Assembly (NCBI GenBank): GCA_009886035.1
Contig: VFJN01000054.1
Coordinates: 1 to 40,055, forward strand
Reading direction: 5' to 3'
Origin: Actinomycetota bacterium
GTDB taxonomy: Bacteria; Actinomycetota; Acidimicrobiia; Acidimicrobiales; VFJN01
Length of the DNA: 40,055 nucleotides
The position numbers were made by a program, and so were the translations under genes. The notes beneath the pieces were generated by a model, which was not told the DNA's origin, searched no databases, and saw only the letters and a list, made by a program, of their open reading frames with translations. The stretch's first letter is position 1. Each line of letters begins with the position of its first letter. Below are positions 22,521 through 29,715 of this stretch, piece after piece.

Positions 22521-22871
22521 ATGCACACCACGGCCACCCGCTCCCCCCTTCGCACCACCGGAGCAGCGCTGCTTCTCGTCCTCGCCCTCACGGCCTGCGG
22601 GGGAAGCGACCAGACCGACCCTGGCAGCGCAGAGGCCTGTGGGGCGCGGGGCGCGGGGGTTGACCTCCACGGTTGCGACCTGTCCGATGCCGACCTGTCC
22701 GGTGCCGACCTGACCGACGCCGACCTGACCGACGCCGACCTGGGGGGCGCCAACCTGAGCGGTACCGACCTGAGCGGTGCCGACCTGAGTGGTGCCAAGC
22801 TGACCGACGCAGTTTGGGATGGCACGACGTGCCCGGACGGTTCGATGCAATCCACCGAGTGCACTCCGTAG
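22521..22871 (+). CDS. Pentapeptide-repeat lipoprotein
   Basis: A 116-residue protein; the track ORF starts upstream, but ATG 22521 begins a proper lipoprotein signal: basic [14 protein letters not shown], hydrophobic [11 protein letters not shown] with the lipobox Cys near 29. The mature part has about nine A(D/N)LSG/ADLTD pentapeptides, which fold as a square right-handed beta helix, then [16 protein letters not shown] with two cysteines. It would be anchored on the outer face of the membrane. Pentapeptide proteins range from gyrase mimics to structural scaffolds; an extracytoplasmic location rules out the gyrase role. Two Cys after the helix may form a disulphide. Function unknown. Confidence 0.75.
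   Translation: MHTTATRSPLRTTGAALLLVLALTACGGSDQTDPGSAEACGARGAGVDLHGCDLSDADLSGADLTDADLTDADLGGANLSGTDLSGADLSGAKLTDAVWDGTTCPDGSMQSTECTP
22676..22810 (+). repeat. 15-bp tandem repeats encoding pentapeptides
   Basis: Nine consecutive 15-bp units based on CGACCTGACCGACGC or CGACCTGAGCGGTGC. Two units are identical and the others differ by a few bases, so copy number may vary between strains. Confidence 0.85.
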
Positions 22872-22922
22872 GCGTTGCTGCGGGGTATCCCGTGAGCCAT
22901 CGCCCCGGACCGTGAGTTTGCG

Positions 22923-22978
22923 GCCCGCCGCCACCGCAGTGTGGAAAACCCCCCATGGACGTTCCCGGGGCGGCGGGC
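22923..22978. repeat. Long-range inverted repeat in intergenic region
   Basis: GCCCGCCGCC at 22923-22932 pairs perfectly with GGCGGCGGGC at 22969-22978, with a 36-nt loop. It lies between the pentapeptide lipoprotein and the quinone oxidoreductase and may be a terminator or leader structure; no T-tract. Confidence 0.5.
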
Positions 22979-23028
22979 GTAGCCGCGATTGACCATCCCG
23001 ACGGCGGCCACATGACATCCTGAAGCCC

Positions 23029-23970
23029 ATGCACGCAGTCACGATCCTCAACGGTCGCCTTGAGTGGCAGGAGCACCCGGACCCCACCCCCGGTCATGGT
23101 GAGGTGGTCGTGGCCGTACGAGCGGCCGGGCTCAATGGGGCTGATCGTCTCCAGGTGGCCGGGTTCTACCCCGCTCCCCCCGGTTCCCCGGCAGATATCC
23201 CCGGCCTGGAGATCGCCGGTGAGATCCTCACCCGGGGGCCGGGCTCGCAGCGCTTTGCGGTGGGCGACCGGGTCATGGCGGTGATCGGCGGCGGCGGACA
23301 GGCCGAACGCTGCGTGGTGCATGAGCGCCACCTGCTGCCGGTGCCGGAGGGGATGACCTGGGACCAGGCGGGTGGATTCCCCGAAGTGTTCAGCACCGCC
23401 TTCGATGCCCTGTTCACCCAGTGTGGGTTGGCTGTGGGTGAACGCGTGTGCATACACGGCGCCGCCGGGGGCGTGGGGATAGCGGGGGTGCAGTTGGCCC
23501 GGGCGGCGGGGGCAGAGGTGGTGGCCACCGTGCGCCATCCGACGCGGCGGGCGCAAGTGGCGGAGATGACCGGCGCCACCACGGTGGACCCTGAGCACTT
23601 CGCCGAGCACGGTCCGTTCGATGTGGTGCTCGAACTCATCGGCGCCCCCAACATGGCCGCCAATCTCGCCGCGCTGGCCATGGGCGGGCGCATCGCAGTG
23701 ATCGGGGTGGGCGGCGGAACCACCGCCGAGTTGAACCTGCTTGATCTCATGGCCAAGCGAGCCAGAATCCACGGCTCCACGCTGCGAGCCCGCTCCCTCG
23801 AAGACAAAGCCACTCTGGCGCGCCGGGTGGAGCACCAGGTGCTGCCCCTGCTGGTGGCGGGCCGCCTCCAGGTGCCGGTGCACGCAAATGTGCCCATGGC
23901 CGAAGCCCGCCGCGCCTACGAGCTCTTCGCGGCCGGGGGCAAGTTGGGCAAGATCGTGCTGACGTCCTGA
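23029..23970 (+). CDS. NAD(P)H quinone oxidoreductase / zinc-independent MDR protein
   Basis: A 313-residue MDR protein without zinc ligands, as in QOR/PIG3. N-terminal substrate domain: PTPGHGEVVVAVRAAGLNGADRLQVAGFYP, PGLEIAGEI. Nucleotide domain: CIHGAAGGVGIAGVQLARAAGAEVVATVR, with the NADPH AAGGVG loop. C-terminal FAAGGKLGKIVLTS. These reduce quinones or enoyl compounds with NADPH; the substrate is not known. The acyl-CoA dehydrogenase starts 19 bp downstream but with its own TAGGTT box, so co-regulation is possible but not forced. A weak CATCCT lies 7 nt before the ATG. Confidence 0.88.
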   Translation: MHAVTILNGRLEWQEHPDPTPGHGEVVVAVRAAGLNGADRLQVAGFYPAPPGSPADIPGLEIAGEILTRGPGSQRFAVGDRVMAVIGGGGQAERCVVHERHLLPVPEGMTWDQAGGFPEVFSTAFDALFTQCGLAVGERVCIHGAAGGVGIAGVQLARAAGAEVVATVRHPTRRAQVAEMTGATTVDPEHFAEHGPFDVVLELIGAPNMAANLAALAMGGRIAVIGVGGGTTAELNLLDLMAKRARIHGSTLRARSLEDKATLARRVEHQVLPLLVAGRLQVPVHANVPMAEARRAYELFAAGGKLGKIVLTS

Positions 23971-23977
23971 GGACGAA

Positions 23978-23983
23978 TAGGTT
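23978..23983 (+). promoter_or_regulatory. -10 box TAGGTT, leaderless promoter of the acyl-CoA dehydrogenase
   Basis: TAGGTT is followed by exactly 6 nt and ATG 23990. Confidence 0.55.
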
Positions 23984-23989
23984 CGACCC

Positions 23990-25102
23990 ATGGACTTTGC
24001 GTTGCCCTTGCCGTTACTGGCGCTTCAGGAGGAGGCGCTCGAGGTAGGTCGCCAGGCCGCCAAGGGAGCCGCCCTCACTGAGGACACCTGGATCGCCGCC
24101 CCCGACCGCACCTTTTCCATCGAGTTGGGCCGCCGCGGCTGGCTGGGCATGACATGGCCGGTGGAATCCGGGGGCGGCGGGCGCACCGCCCTCGAGCGGT
24201 TCATCGTGTTTGAGGCCCTCATTGGCAGCGGGGCACCACTGGCCACATCCTGGTTCGCCGACCGACAGATGGGGCCCACACTGCTGCAATTCGGTACACC
24301 GGCGCAGCAAGAACAACACCTGCCCTCCATCCTGAATGGAACCTCGGCCTGGAGCATCGGGATGTCCGAGCCCGATGCGGGGTCCGACGTCGCCTCGATC
24401 CGTACCCGGGCGGTTCGTGACGGCGATACCTTCGTCGTGAACGGCCAGAAGATCTGGAACTCGGGGGCAGCCGAGGCGGATTGGATCTATCTCATCGCCC
24501 GCACCGACCCCGACGCCAAACCGCATGCCGGATTGTCCGAGCTCATTGTGGACATGCGTTCCCCCGGCATCACGATCCTGCCCATTACCGACATGACCGG
24601 CAGTAGGCATTTCTGCGAAGTCTTTTTTGAGGACGTACGGGTCCCCGCCGAGAACCTCGTCGGCCAACTCAACGGCAGCTTTCAGCAGGTCATGCGACAG
24701 ATGGAGCACGAGCGGGGCGGCATCGACCGCCTCCTCAGCAACCGGAAGCTCTACGAAGATGTCCTCGCCGTCACCGACACCGGCGATCCGCGGCGGCGAC
24801 AGGAGATCGCCGAGATCGAAACGGGCTACCGGATCGGCCGCCTGTTGGTGCTGCGCGAAGTGCTCGGCCAAGCCCCCCCGCAGTTTTCGGCGGCCACCAA
24901 GACGTTCTGTACGGAACTCGAGCAGCGCATCGCTGCCTTCTGCGCCCATGCCCTCGGCCCGGCCACCATGCTCGCCGAAGCCGACCTCGCCGGCCGGGTG
25001 AGCCGCGGGGTGGCTTACGCCCCCGCCTACACGATCATGGGCGGCACCACCGAGATCCTGCGCAACATCCTCGGCGAGCGCGTCCTCGGCTTACCGCGCT
25101 GA
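23990..25102 (+). CDS. Acyl-CoA dehydrogenase family protein
   Basis: A 370-residue FAD flavoprotein. N-terminal helical domain followed by WSIGMSEPDAGSDVASIRTRAVRDGDTFVVNGQKIWNSGA, the standard middle domain that binds FAD, and the C-terminal IMGGTTEILRNILGERVLGLPR, family signature near the CoA pocket. It oxidises acyl-CoA to enoyl-CoA, passing electrons to ETF. The middle-domain loop DMTGSRHFCEVFFEDVRVPAENLVG is also standard. The length is usual for FadE-type enzymes. The substrate (fatty, branched or steroid side-chain acyl-CoA) cannot be told. The upstream QOR and downstream P450/LLM genes make a lipid or sterol role plausible. Confidence 0.92.
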   Translation: MDFALPLPLLALQEEALEVGRQAAKGAALTEDTWIAAPDRTFSIELGRRGWLGMTWPVESGGGGRTALERFIVFEALIGSGAPLATSWFADRQMGPTLLQFGTPAQQEQHLPSILNGTSAWSIGMSEPDAGSDVASIRTRAVRDGDTFVVNGQKIWNSGAAEADWIYLIARTDPDAKPHAGLSELIVDMRSPGITILPITDMTGSRHFCEVFFEDVRVPAENLVGQLNGSFQQVMRQMEHERGGIDRLLSNRKLYEDVLAVTDTGDPRRRQEIAEIETGYRIGRLLVLREVLGQAPPQFSAATKTFCTELEQRIAAFCAHALGPATMLAEADLAGRVSRGVAYAPAYTIMGGTTEILRNILGERVLGLPR

Positions 25103-25119
25103 GCCACCCCTCCGGCTTC

Positions 25120-25428
25120 TCAGCGAGCCGGACCGTCGAAGCCCTCGTGACCGTTCGGTTCTTTCGATCGGATTCGCTGCGACTGTCGCACCAGATGCAC
25201 AACGGTGCCTCCCATCACGAGGACCACGGTCGCCAGGAGCCCGAGTTGCAGCGCGCCACCTCGATCACCGGCCTCCTGGGGAGCCGCACCGGAGTTGGGC
25301 CGGGGGAAGATCCTCGGCCGAGACTGGCCCACCGCATTGGTGGTGGGCGGAGCGTCCTGGGCGACCGCCGCCGCCGGGAGGCTCACCAACACGGCGGAGA
25401 AGATCAGCAGAGCGAGGAGTCGGCGCAC
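25120..25428 (-). CDS. Small membrane protein with signal peptide, function unknown
   Basis: A 102-residue protein starting at GTG. It has a cleavable-looking signal peptide (RRLLALLIFSAVLVSLPAAAVAQ), a Pro/Ser-rich extracytoplasmic segment (PRIFPRPNSG), one transmembrane helix (LGLLATVVLVMGGTVVHLV) and a short basic cytoplasmic tail. Type I membrane topology is predicted. GATGAT lies 6 nt before the start, a weak match to the leaderless pattern. It lies 19 bp downstream of the NYN/PIN-like gene on the same strand and may be co-transcribed. I do not recognise the family. Confidence 0.68.
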   Translation of the reverse strand: MRRLLALLIFSAVLVSLPAAAVAQDAPPTTNAVGQSRPRIFPRPNSGAAPQEAGDRGGALQLGLLATVVLVMGGTVVHLVRQSQRIRSKEPNGHEGFDGPAR

Positions 25429-25447
25429 TCGCCCATCATCGCACCGC

Positions 25448-25909
25448 TCAGCGGGATCGGCGGCGTCGATGAGCAGGCGCTAGGGGTGGCCCCACATGAT
25501 CGGCATCGATCAGGCGGGTGTCGTCGAGGTCCCAGAGCCAACGTCCTCCATCCTGGCGAAGGCGGCCCAGCGCCACATCGGCGATGGCTCGGTCGGTGAA
25601 CACCACCACTCGGTACCCCTCGACCAGTCCCTTGCTGGCGGCCTTGCTCAAGAAGCCGGTGGTGCCCTCGAAGGCACCCGCGGGTGCACACACGATGGCC
25701 CCGGCGATGATGTCGCCTTCGAACATCGGCGCCTCGGCGGTGGGCACATCCCACTTCAGGGTGGGATCGCCCAGCACCGCCACGCTCACCTCAGGATGCT
25801 GGCGATGCAGGTGGACGAGCGACTGGTGAAGTTGGGCCAACGACGGTGTCGACAACCGGAAACCGGCAGCCATTCCGGCATCGACGAGTACGAGGGTCCG
25901 ATCAGGCAT
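25448..25909 (-). CDS. Divergent NYN/PIN-like (Zc3h12a-type) domain protein
   Basis: The track ORF is over-long; ATG 25909 gives 153 residues beginning MPDRTLVLVDAG. By eye it follows actinobacterial NYN/PIN proteins: VLVDAGM (usual VDGSN), PSLAQLHQSLVHLHRQHPEVSV, VLGDPTLKWDV (usual VDATFGHRI), CAPAGAFEGTTGFLSKAASK (usual PPAGAxGRGDAFLL) and VVVFTDRA (usual LSNDSF). Two of the acidic metal positions are kept and the GRGD aspartate appears replaced by Thr, so nuclease activity is doubtful. The family cleaves RNA with Mg. TATCGT lies 9 nt before the start. It is divergent from the single-pass membrane protein gene, with overlapping -10 boxes. Confidence 0.6.
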   Translation of the reverse strand: MPDRTLVLVDAGMAAGFRLSTPSLAQLHQSLVHLHRQHPEVSVAVLGDPTLKWDVPTAEAPMFEGDIIAGAIVCAPAGAFEGTTGFLSKAASKGLVEGYRVVVFTDRAIADVALGRLRQDGGRWLWDLDDTRLIDADHVGPPLAPAHRRRRSR

Positions 25910-25918
25910 GAGGACGGC

Positions 25919-25928
25919 ACGATACCGT
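25919..25928. promoter_or_regulatory. Overlapping divergent -10 boxes (TATCGT minus, TACCGT plus)
   Basis: ACGATACCGT contains TATCGT on the minus strand and TACCGT on the plus strand, each exactly 9 nt from its own start codon (25909 and 25938). Two RNA polymerases could not bind at once, so the genes would compete. Confidence 0.5.
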
Positions 25929-25937
25929 TGCCTCCTG

Positions 25938-26393
25938 ATGACTACGACCATCCTCCTCGCCGTCCTCATCCTCACCCTGGTGCTGTCGGCGGTGATCGCC
26001 GTGCTCATTGTGCGCCGCGGTCGCGCTCGGGCCCTGGAGAACCTGTCTCAGCTACCCGGAGTGCTCCAGCGATCCATGGCGGCCACCTCGCTCGGGATCA
26101 CCAGCCGAGGGAGAGGTGAGGCCCAGGGCACGGGCACCCTCGTGTTGACGAGCGACGAGGTGGCGTTCGCCCAGTGGCGCCCGGACTACCTCTTGCGCAT
26201 TCCCCGGGCCCAAATCCTCGAGGTGGACACCACCCGCACCCACCTGGAGCGGAAAATGAAGAACGACGTGTTGCGGATTCGTTGGACCGACACCGCTACG
26301 GGGGCAGAAGACACCTTCGCCGCCTTTGTGCGGGACCTCGATCCCTGGCTGACGGACCTGGGGGGCCAGCGCTCGCCCAGCGAGGACGAGTGA
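25938..26393 (+). CDS. Single-pass membrane protein, unknown function
   Basis: I prefer ATG 25938 (151 residues) over the track start because it begins directly with the membrane segment MTTTILLAVLILTLVLSAVIAVLIV and has TACCGT 9 nt upstream. A basic stop-transfer RRGRARA follows. The cytoplasmic part (GTGTLVLTSDEVAFAQWRPDYLLRIPRAQILEVDTTR) resembles a bacterial PH/GRAM-like beta-rich domain, and an acidic tail ends the protein. Conserved hypothetical membrane proteins of this form are common in actinobacteria; I cannot assign a role. Confidence 0.7.
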   Translation: MTTTILLAVLILTLVLSAVIAVLIVRRGRARALENLSQLPGVLQRSMAATSLGITSRGRGEAQGTGTLVLTSDEVAFAQWRPDYLLRIPRAQILEVDTTRTHLERKMKNDVLRIRWTDTATGAEDTFAAFVRDLDPWLTDLGGQRSPSEDE

Positions 26394-26406
26394 CCTGGTT
26401 GGCTCT

Positions 26407-26436
26407 TTCTAATGGGTTACATTAGAACCTGTTCTA
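26407..26436. promoter_or_regulatory. Overlapping palindromes incl. KstR-like site upstream of the LLM oxidoreductase
   Basis: TAGAAC-CT-GTTCTA (26423-26436) fits the KstR consensus TnnAACnnGTTnnA at every fixed position. TTCTAATG-GGTTA-CATTAGAA (26407-26427) is a second perfect 8-bp-arm repeat sharing the central TAGAA. They overlap a TACATT -10 candidate, 25-50 nt upstream of the ATG. Confidence 0.75.
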
Positions 26437-26460
26437 GTTTCCCGACCAGGAGTGTGCGCG

Positions 26461-27669
26461 ATGGAATTCGGCTTGTTCATGAACGGCTACCTGCCCGGCC
26501 CGGCGGCCCACGACCGCGAGGCCGAGCACACCATGATCATGCGGGAAATCAACTACGCCATCCAGGCCGACCGACACAACTGGAAGTACGCCTGGTTCGG
26601 GGAGCACCACGCCCTCACGGAGTACTCCCACATGTCTGCCCCTGAGGTCCTGTTCGGATACATGGCGGCCAAGACCGAGCGCATCCATCTCGGTTCGGCG
26701 ATCATGAACCTCTCGCGACCGGTGAACCATCCGGTGCGCAACGCCGAACGCGTCGCCATGCTCGACCACGTGACCGAGGGTCGCTACGAGTGGGGCACCG
26801 GCCGGGGGGCGGGGAGCCACGAGATGGCCACCTTCGATTTGCTCACCTCGGACACCAAGGCCATGTGGGACGAAGCGGCACCGGAAATCCTCCGCATGTG
26901 GGAGCAGCGCGACTACACCTTCGAGGGCGAATTCTTCCGGGTGGAAAAACCCCACAACATCCTGCCGAAGCCCTACCAGCACGGACATCCGCCCCTGTGG
27001 GTGGGCTGCGGTAACCCTGGCACCTTCACCAAGGCCGGCGAGTTGGGCATTGGGGCTATCGCCTTCAACTTCGAGCCCATCTACAACCTCAAAGGGCGCA
27101 TCGAGGCCTACAAGGAAGGCATCGCCAACTGCAAGGAACCACTCGGTCAGTTCATCAACGACAACATCATGATGACCAACGCCGTGGTGTGCGTCGCCAG
27201 CCGCGAGCGGGCCCGCGCCATCGCCATGTCGCCGGGTCGGGGCTACCTCAACACGATGGTGAACATGTACCACGACACCATGCCCCCCCAGCCCGGCGCG
27301 GTGAAGTGGCCCAATGCGCCCCGGGCCATCCCGGATGAATCCACCCTCGACTGGCTCATCGAAGCCGGTTACCTCCTCTGCGGGGCTCCCGACGATGTGC
27401 TCGAACAGATCGACAAGTACCAGCAGGTGGGTTGCGACCAACTCGTCTTCGGCATCCCCAACGAGGGGTTTGAGCACGAGGAGGTGATGGAGATGATCGA
27501 ACTGTTCGGCGACAAGGTGATTCCCACCTTCGACACCGACCCGGTGCACCGCACCACCCGCTTCCGGGCCACCGCCCAGCCCAAGTTCCCGGTCTTTGCC
27601 CATCCGGTGCCCGAAGACCTGAGCGTGAGCGTGATTCCCACCAACGCGCTGATCCCGCTGGCGGGTTGA
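26461..27669 (+). CDS. LLM class flavin-dependent oxidoreductase (luciferase-like)
   Basis: The start at ATG 26461 (402 residues) is chosen over the track's GTG 26452 because AGGAG lies 8 nt upstream. Bacterial luciferase-like TIM barrel: MEFGLFMNGYLPG, YAWFGEHHALTEYS, RIHLGSAIMNLSRPVNHPVRNAERVAMLDHVTEGRYEWGTGRGAG, LWVGCGNPGTFTKAGELGIG, and the end region CGAPDDVLEQIDKYQQVGCDQLVF. These use FMN or F420 to oxygenate or dehydrogenate organic substrates. The KstR-like operator suggests it is induced by sterol or related CoA thioesters. A TetR regulator follows directly, and a CYP142-like P450 lies convergent beyond it. Confidence 0.9.
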   Translation: MEFGLFMNGYLPGPAAHDREAEHTMIMREINYAIQADRHNWKYAWFGEHHALTEYSHMSAPEVLFGYMAAKTERIHLGSAIMNLSRPVNHPVRNAERVAMLDHVTEGRYEWGTGRGAGSHEMATFDLLTSDTKAMWDEAAPEILRMWEQRDYTFEGEFFRVEKPHNILPKPYQHGHPPLWVGCGNPGTFTKAGELGIGAIAFNFEPIYNLKGRIEAYKEGIANCKEPLGQFINDNIMMTNAVVCVASRERARAIAMSPGRGYLNTMVNMYHDTMPPQPGAVKWPNAPRAIPDESTLDWLIEAGYLLCGAPDDVLEQIDKYQQVGCDQLVFGIPNEGFEHEEVMEMIELFGDKVIPTFDTDPVHRTTRFRATAQPKFPVFAHPVPEDLSVSVIPTNALIPLAG

Positions 27670-28273
27670 CACGACCGCTCTTGCTGTCGCCACCCGCGAC
27701 CGACTGCTCGATGAGGCCGAACGCCTCTTCGCGTTGCGCGGTGTTCAGGGGGTAACCATCCGTGAGATCACCGAGGCGGCGGGGCAGCGCAATGTGTCGG
27801 CCGTGAGTTATCACTTCCACTCGCGCCAGGGCCTCCTGGCGGAGGTATTGGCACGGCGGGGTGCCCCCGTGGATCGTGCTCGTGGCGAGGCCCGCGACGC
27901 GCTCGGGCCGCGCCCGGCCCCCGGCGACCTTGTGGCCTGCCTGATCACTCCCTATACCGCCCTGCTCCACGCCCCCGCCGGGCGGAGCTACCTACGGATC
28001 GTGGCCCAACTACGGGGCCGGTTCGCCCTGTGGCGAGACGCATCAGACCCCGCCACCACCACGCACCTCACCCACATACTGGCCGAGGTGGAAGCCCTCC
28101 CCCGCGCCCCCGGCCCGGTTCGCCGCGAGCGAGTGGTGTCGCTGATCATGCTCCTCACCGCCAGCGTGGCCGAACGGGCCCGTCGCATCGACGACGGTAC
28201 CGGCACCGAACTCGATCACGAGGCCTTCACCGCCAATCTCATCTCCATGTGCACCGCCCTGCTGTCGTCCTGA
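27665..28273 (+). CDS. TetR family regulator with no recognisable start codon
   Basis: The track starts at a TTG at 27734, which would delete the first helix of the DNA-binding domain. In the same frame, upstream, TRDRLLDEAERLFALRGVQGVTIREITEAAGQRNVSAVSYHFHSRQGLLAEVL forms a complete TetR HTH. Yet from the stop at 27650 to TTG 27734 there is no ATG, GTG or TTG; the best-placed codon is GTT at 27665, just at the LLM stop, so the listed start is nominal. Options are a rare start, translational coupling on the LLM stop, or a sequence error. The C-terminal ligand domain is unclassified. It may control the LLM gene and the P450. Confidence 0.72.
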   Translation, partial: VDTTALAVATRDRLLDEAERLFALRGVQGVTIREITEAAGQRNVSAVSYHFHSRQGLLAEVLARRGAPVDRARGEARDALGPRPAPGDLVACLITPYTALLHAPAGRSYLRIVAQLRGRFALWRDASDPATTTHLTHILAEVEALPRAPGPVRRERVVSLIMLLTASVAERARRIDDGTGTELDHEAFTANLISMCTALLSS

Positions 28274-28323
28274 AGCCCACCGGCTGAGTCGGGGCTCCGA
28301 TCCCCCGCCGGGGACCAACCCCG

Positions 28324-29508
28324 TTAGGGGGTCCAGCGCACCGGCATGGACTCGAAGCCGGTGATGAAGTTCGCCGGACGCATCGGGGTGGGGCCGACGA
28401 GTTCAAGGTCGGGCATCCGGGCCATCACCCGTTCGGTCATCACACTCACCTCGAGCCGGGCCAGGCTGGCGCCCAGGCAAAAGTGCGTGCCAAATCCGAA
28501 GGCCACGTGGTCGTTAGGACTGCGCTCGATATCGAACTCGAACGGTCGATCAAAGATCTCCTCATCACGATTAGCGGAGTGATAGAGCAGCACCACCTCT
28601 TGCCCCTGGCGCAACTGCTGGCCGCGCAACTCCGTGTCCTCGGTGGTCACGCGGGCCATCGTTTTGATCGGCGTCACCCAGCGCAGCATCTCCTCCACCG
28701 TCGAACCCAACAGTTCGGGCCTCTCGAGGAGCTTTTGCCGCTGATCGGGGTTGCGCACCAACTGGGCAATCCCGCCACTCACCACGTGACGGGTGGTCTC
28801 GTCGCCTCCCACCAAGATGAGCAACGACTCCTGCATCAACTCATCGTCGTCGAGGGTGTCACCGTCTACCTCGGCATGGACCAACACGGAGATCAAATCG
28901 ATATCGACCGGCCGGGTGCGTCGCTCGGCGATCACCTTGGTCGCATAGGCCTGGTACTCCGAGAAGGCGGTGGCCGCCGCCATCAGGGCCTCGTCGGTGG
29001 CTTTATTGGACTGGGCCGAAACCATGTCGTCGCTCCAGGTGAGCAGATCGGCCCGGTCTTCAGGCGCCACACCGAGCGCATCACCGATCATGACCATCGG
29101 CAGGGGGGCGGCGATGTCGCGTACCAAGTCGCATGACCCCTTCTCGTACACCGCATCGATGATCTCGTCGCACACGGCACGAATCTTGGCTTCGAGGTCC
29201 CGTACCCGGCGGGGTGTGAAGCCCTTGCTCACCAACTTCCGGCGACGGGCATGATCGGGATCGTCCATGTCGATCATCATCGGCATCGGCCCCATACCCG
29301 GGACCGCCCCACCGGCGCTCGAGAACGTATTCGGGCTGCGCTCCACCACCTTCAGGTCCCGGTAGCAGGCGATCCCCCAAACACCATTGGCTTCGTCGAA
29401 ATACACGGGAGCGTTGGTCCGCATCCAGCGGTAAAGGTCGTGGGGGTCGCTGGCGTAGAACTCCCCCGCCAGTAGGTCGATCTCCGGGCGCGTGGGATGG
29501 TCAGCCAT
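28324..29508 (-). CDS. Cytochrome P450, CYP142-like
   Basis: A 394-residue soluble P450. The I-helix oxygen motif is VGGDETTRHVVSGG, the K-helix EEMLRW, and the heme-binding loop FGFGTHFCLGASLARLE with the thiolate Cys. Compared from memory with M. tuberculosis CYP142, the region LILVGGDETTRH through the C-terminus PANFITGFESMPV is closely similar; CYP142 hydroxylates the cholesterol side chain at C26/27. So sterol or branched-lipid omega-oxidation is plausible, though CYP123/125-type relatives would look alike. GAGAAT lies 6 nt before the ATG. Ferredoxin and reductase partners are not in the window. No KstR-like site lies at its own promoter. Confidence 0.88.
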   Translation of the reverse strand: MADHPTRPEIDLLAGEFYASDPHDLYRWMRTNAPVYFDEANGVWGIACYRDLKVVERSPNTFSSAGGAVPGMGPMPMMIDMDDPDHARRRKLVSKGFTPRRVRDLEAKIRAVCDEIIDAVYEKGSCDLVRDIAAPLPMVMIGDALGVAPEDRADLLTWSDDMVSAQSNKATDEALMAAATAFSEYQAYATKVIAERRTRPVDIDLISVLVHAEVDGDTLDDDELMQESLLILVGGDETTRHVVSGGIAQLVRNPDQRQKLLERPELLGSTVEEMLRWVTPIKTMARVTTEDTELRGQQLRQGQEVVLLYHSANRDEEIFDRPFEFDIERSPNDHVAFGFGTHFCLGASLARLEVSVMTERVMARMPDLELVGPTPMRPANFITGFESMPVRWTP

Positions 29509-29715
29509 CCGGCGATTCTCGCATACCCGACCGGATCAACCCGATTGGGAACCGATCACAACCGGAAGGAATCCGGGGCCACGACGGGTGGCAGAAACCC
29601 CGATCGCCTTCGACCCCCAGGCGCAGCCGGAGCGGGGAAATCCTCGGGCGGTGTGAGCCCGGCATACTGGGAGTCCCGCTAACCAAAACCACTCACGGAA
29701 GTACGAGACCCTCAC

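Noticed and set aside
29509-29715. KstR-like operator at the P450 promoter
   Set aside because: No TnnAACnnGTTnnA match was found between the P450 and glutamate decarboxylase genes.
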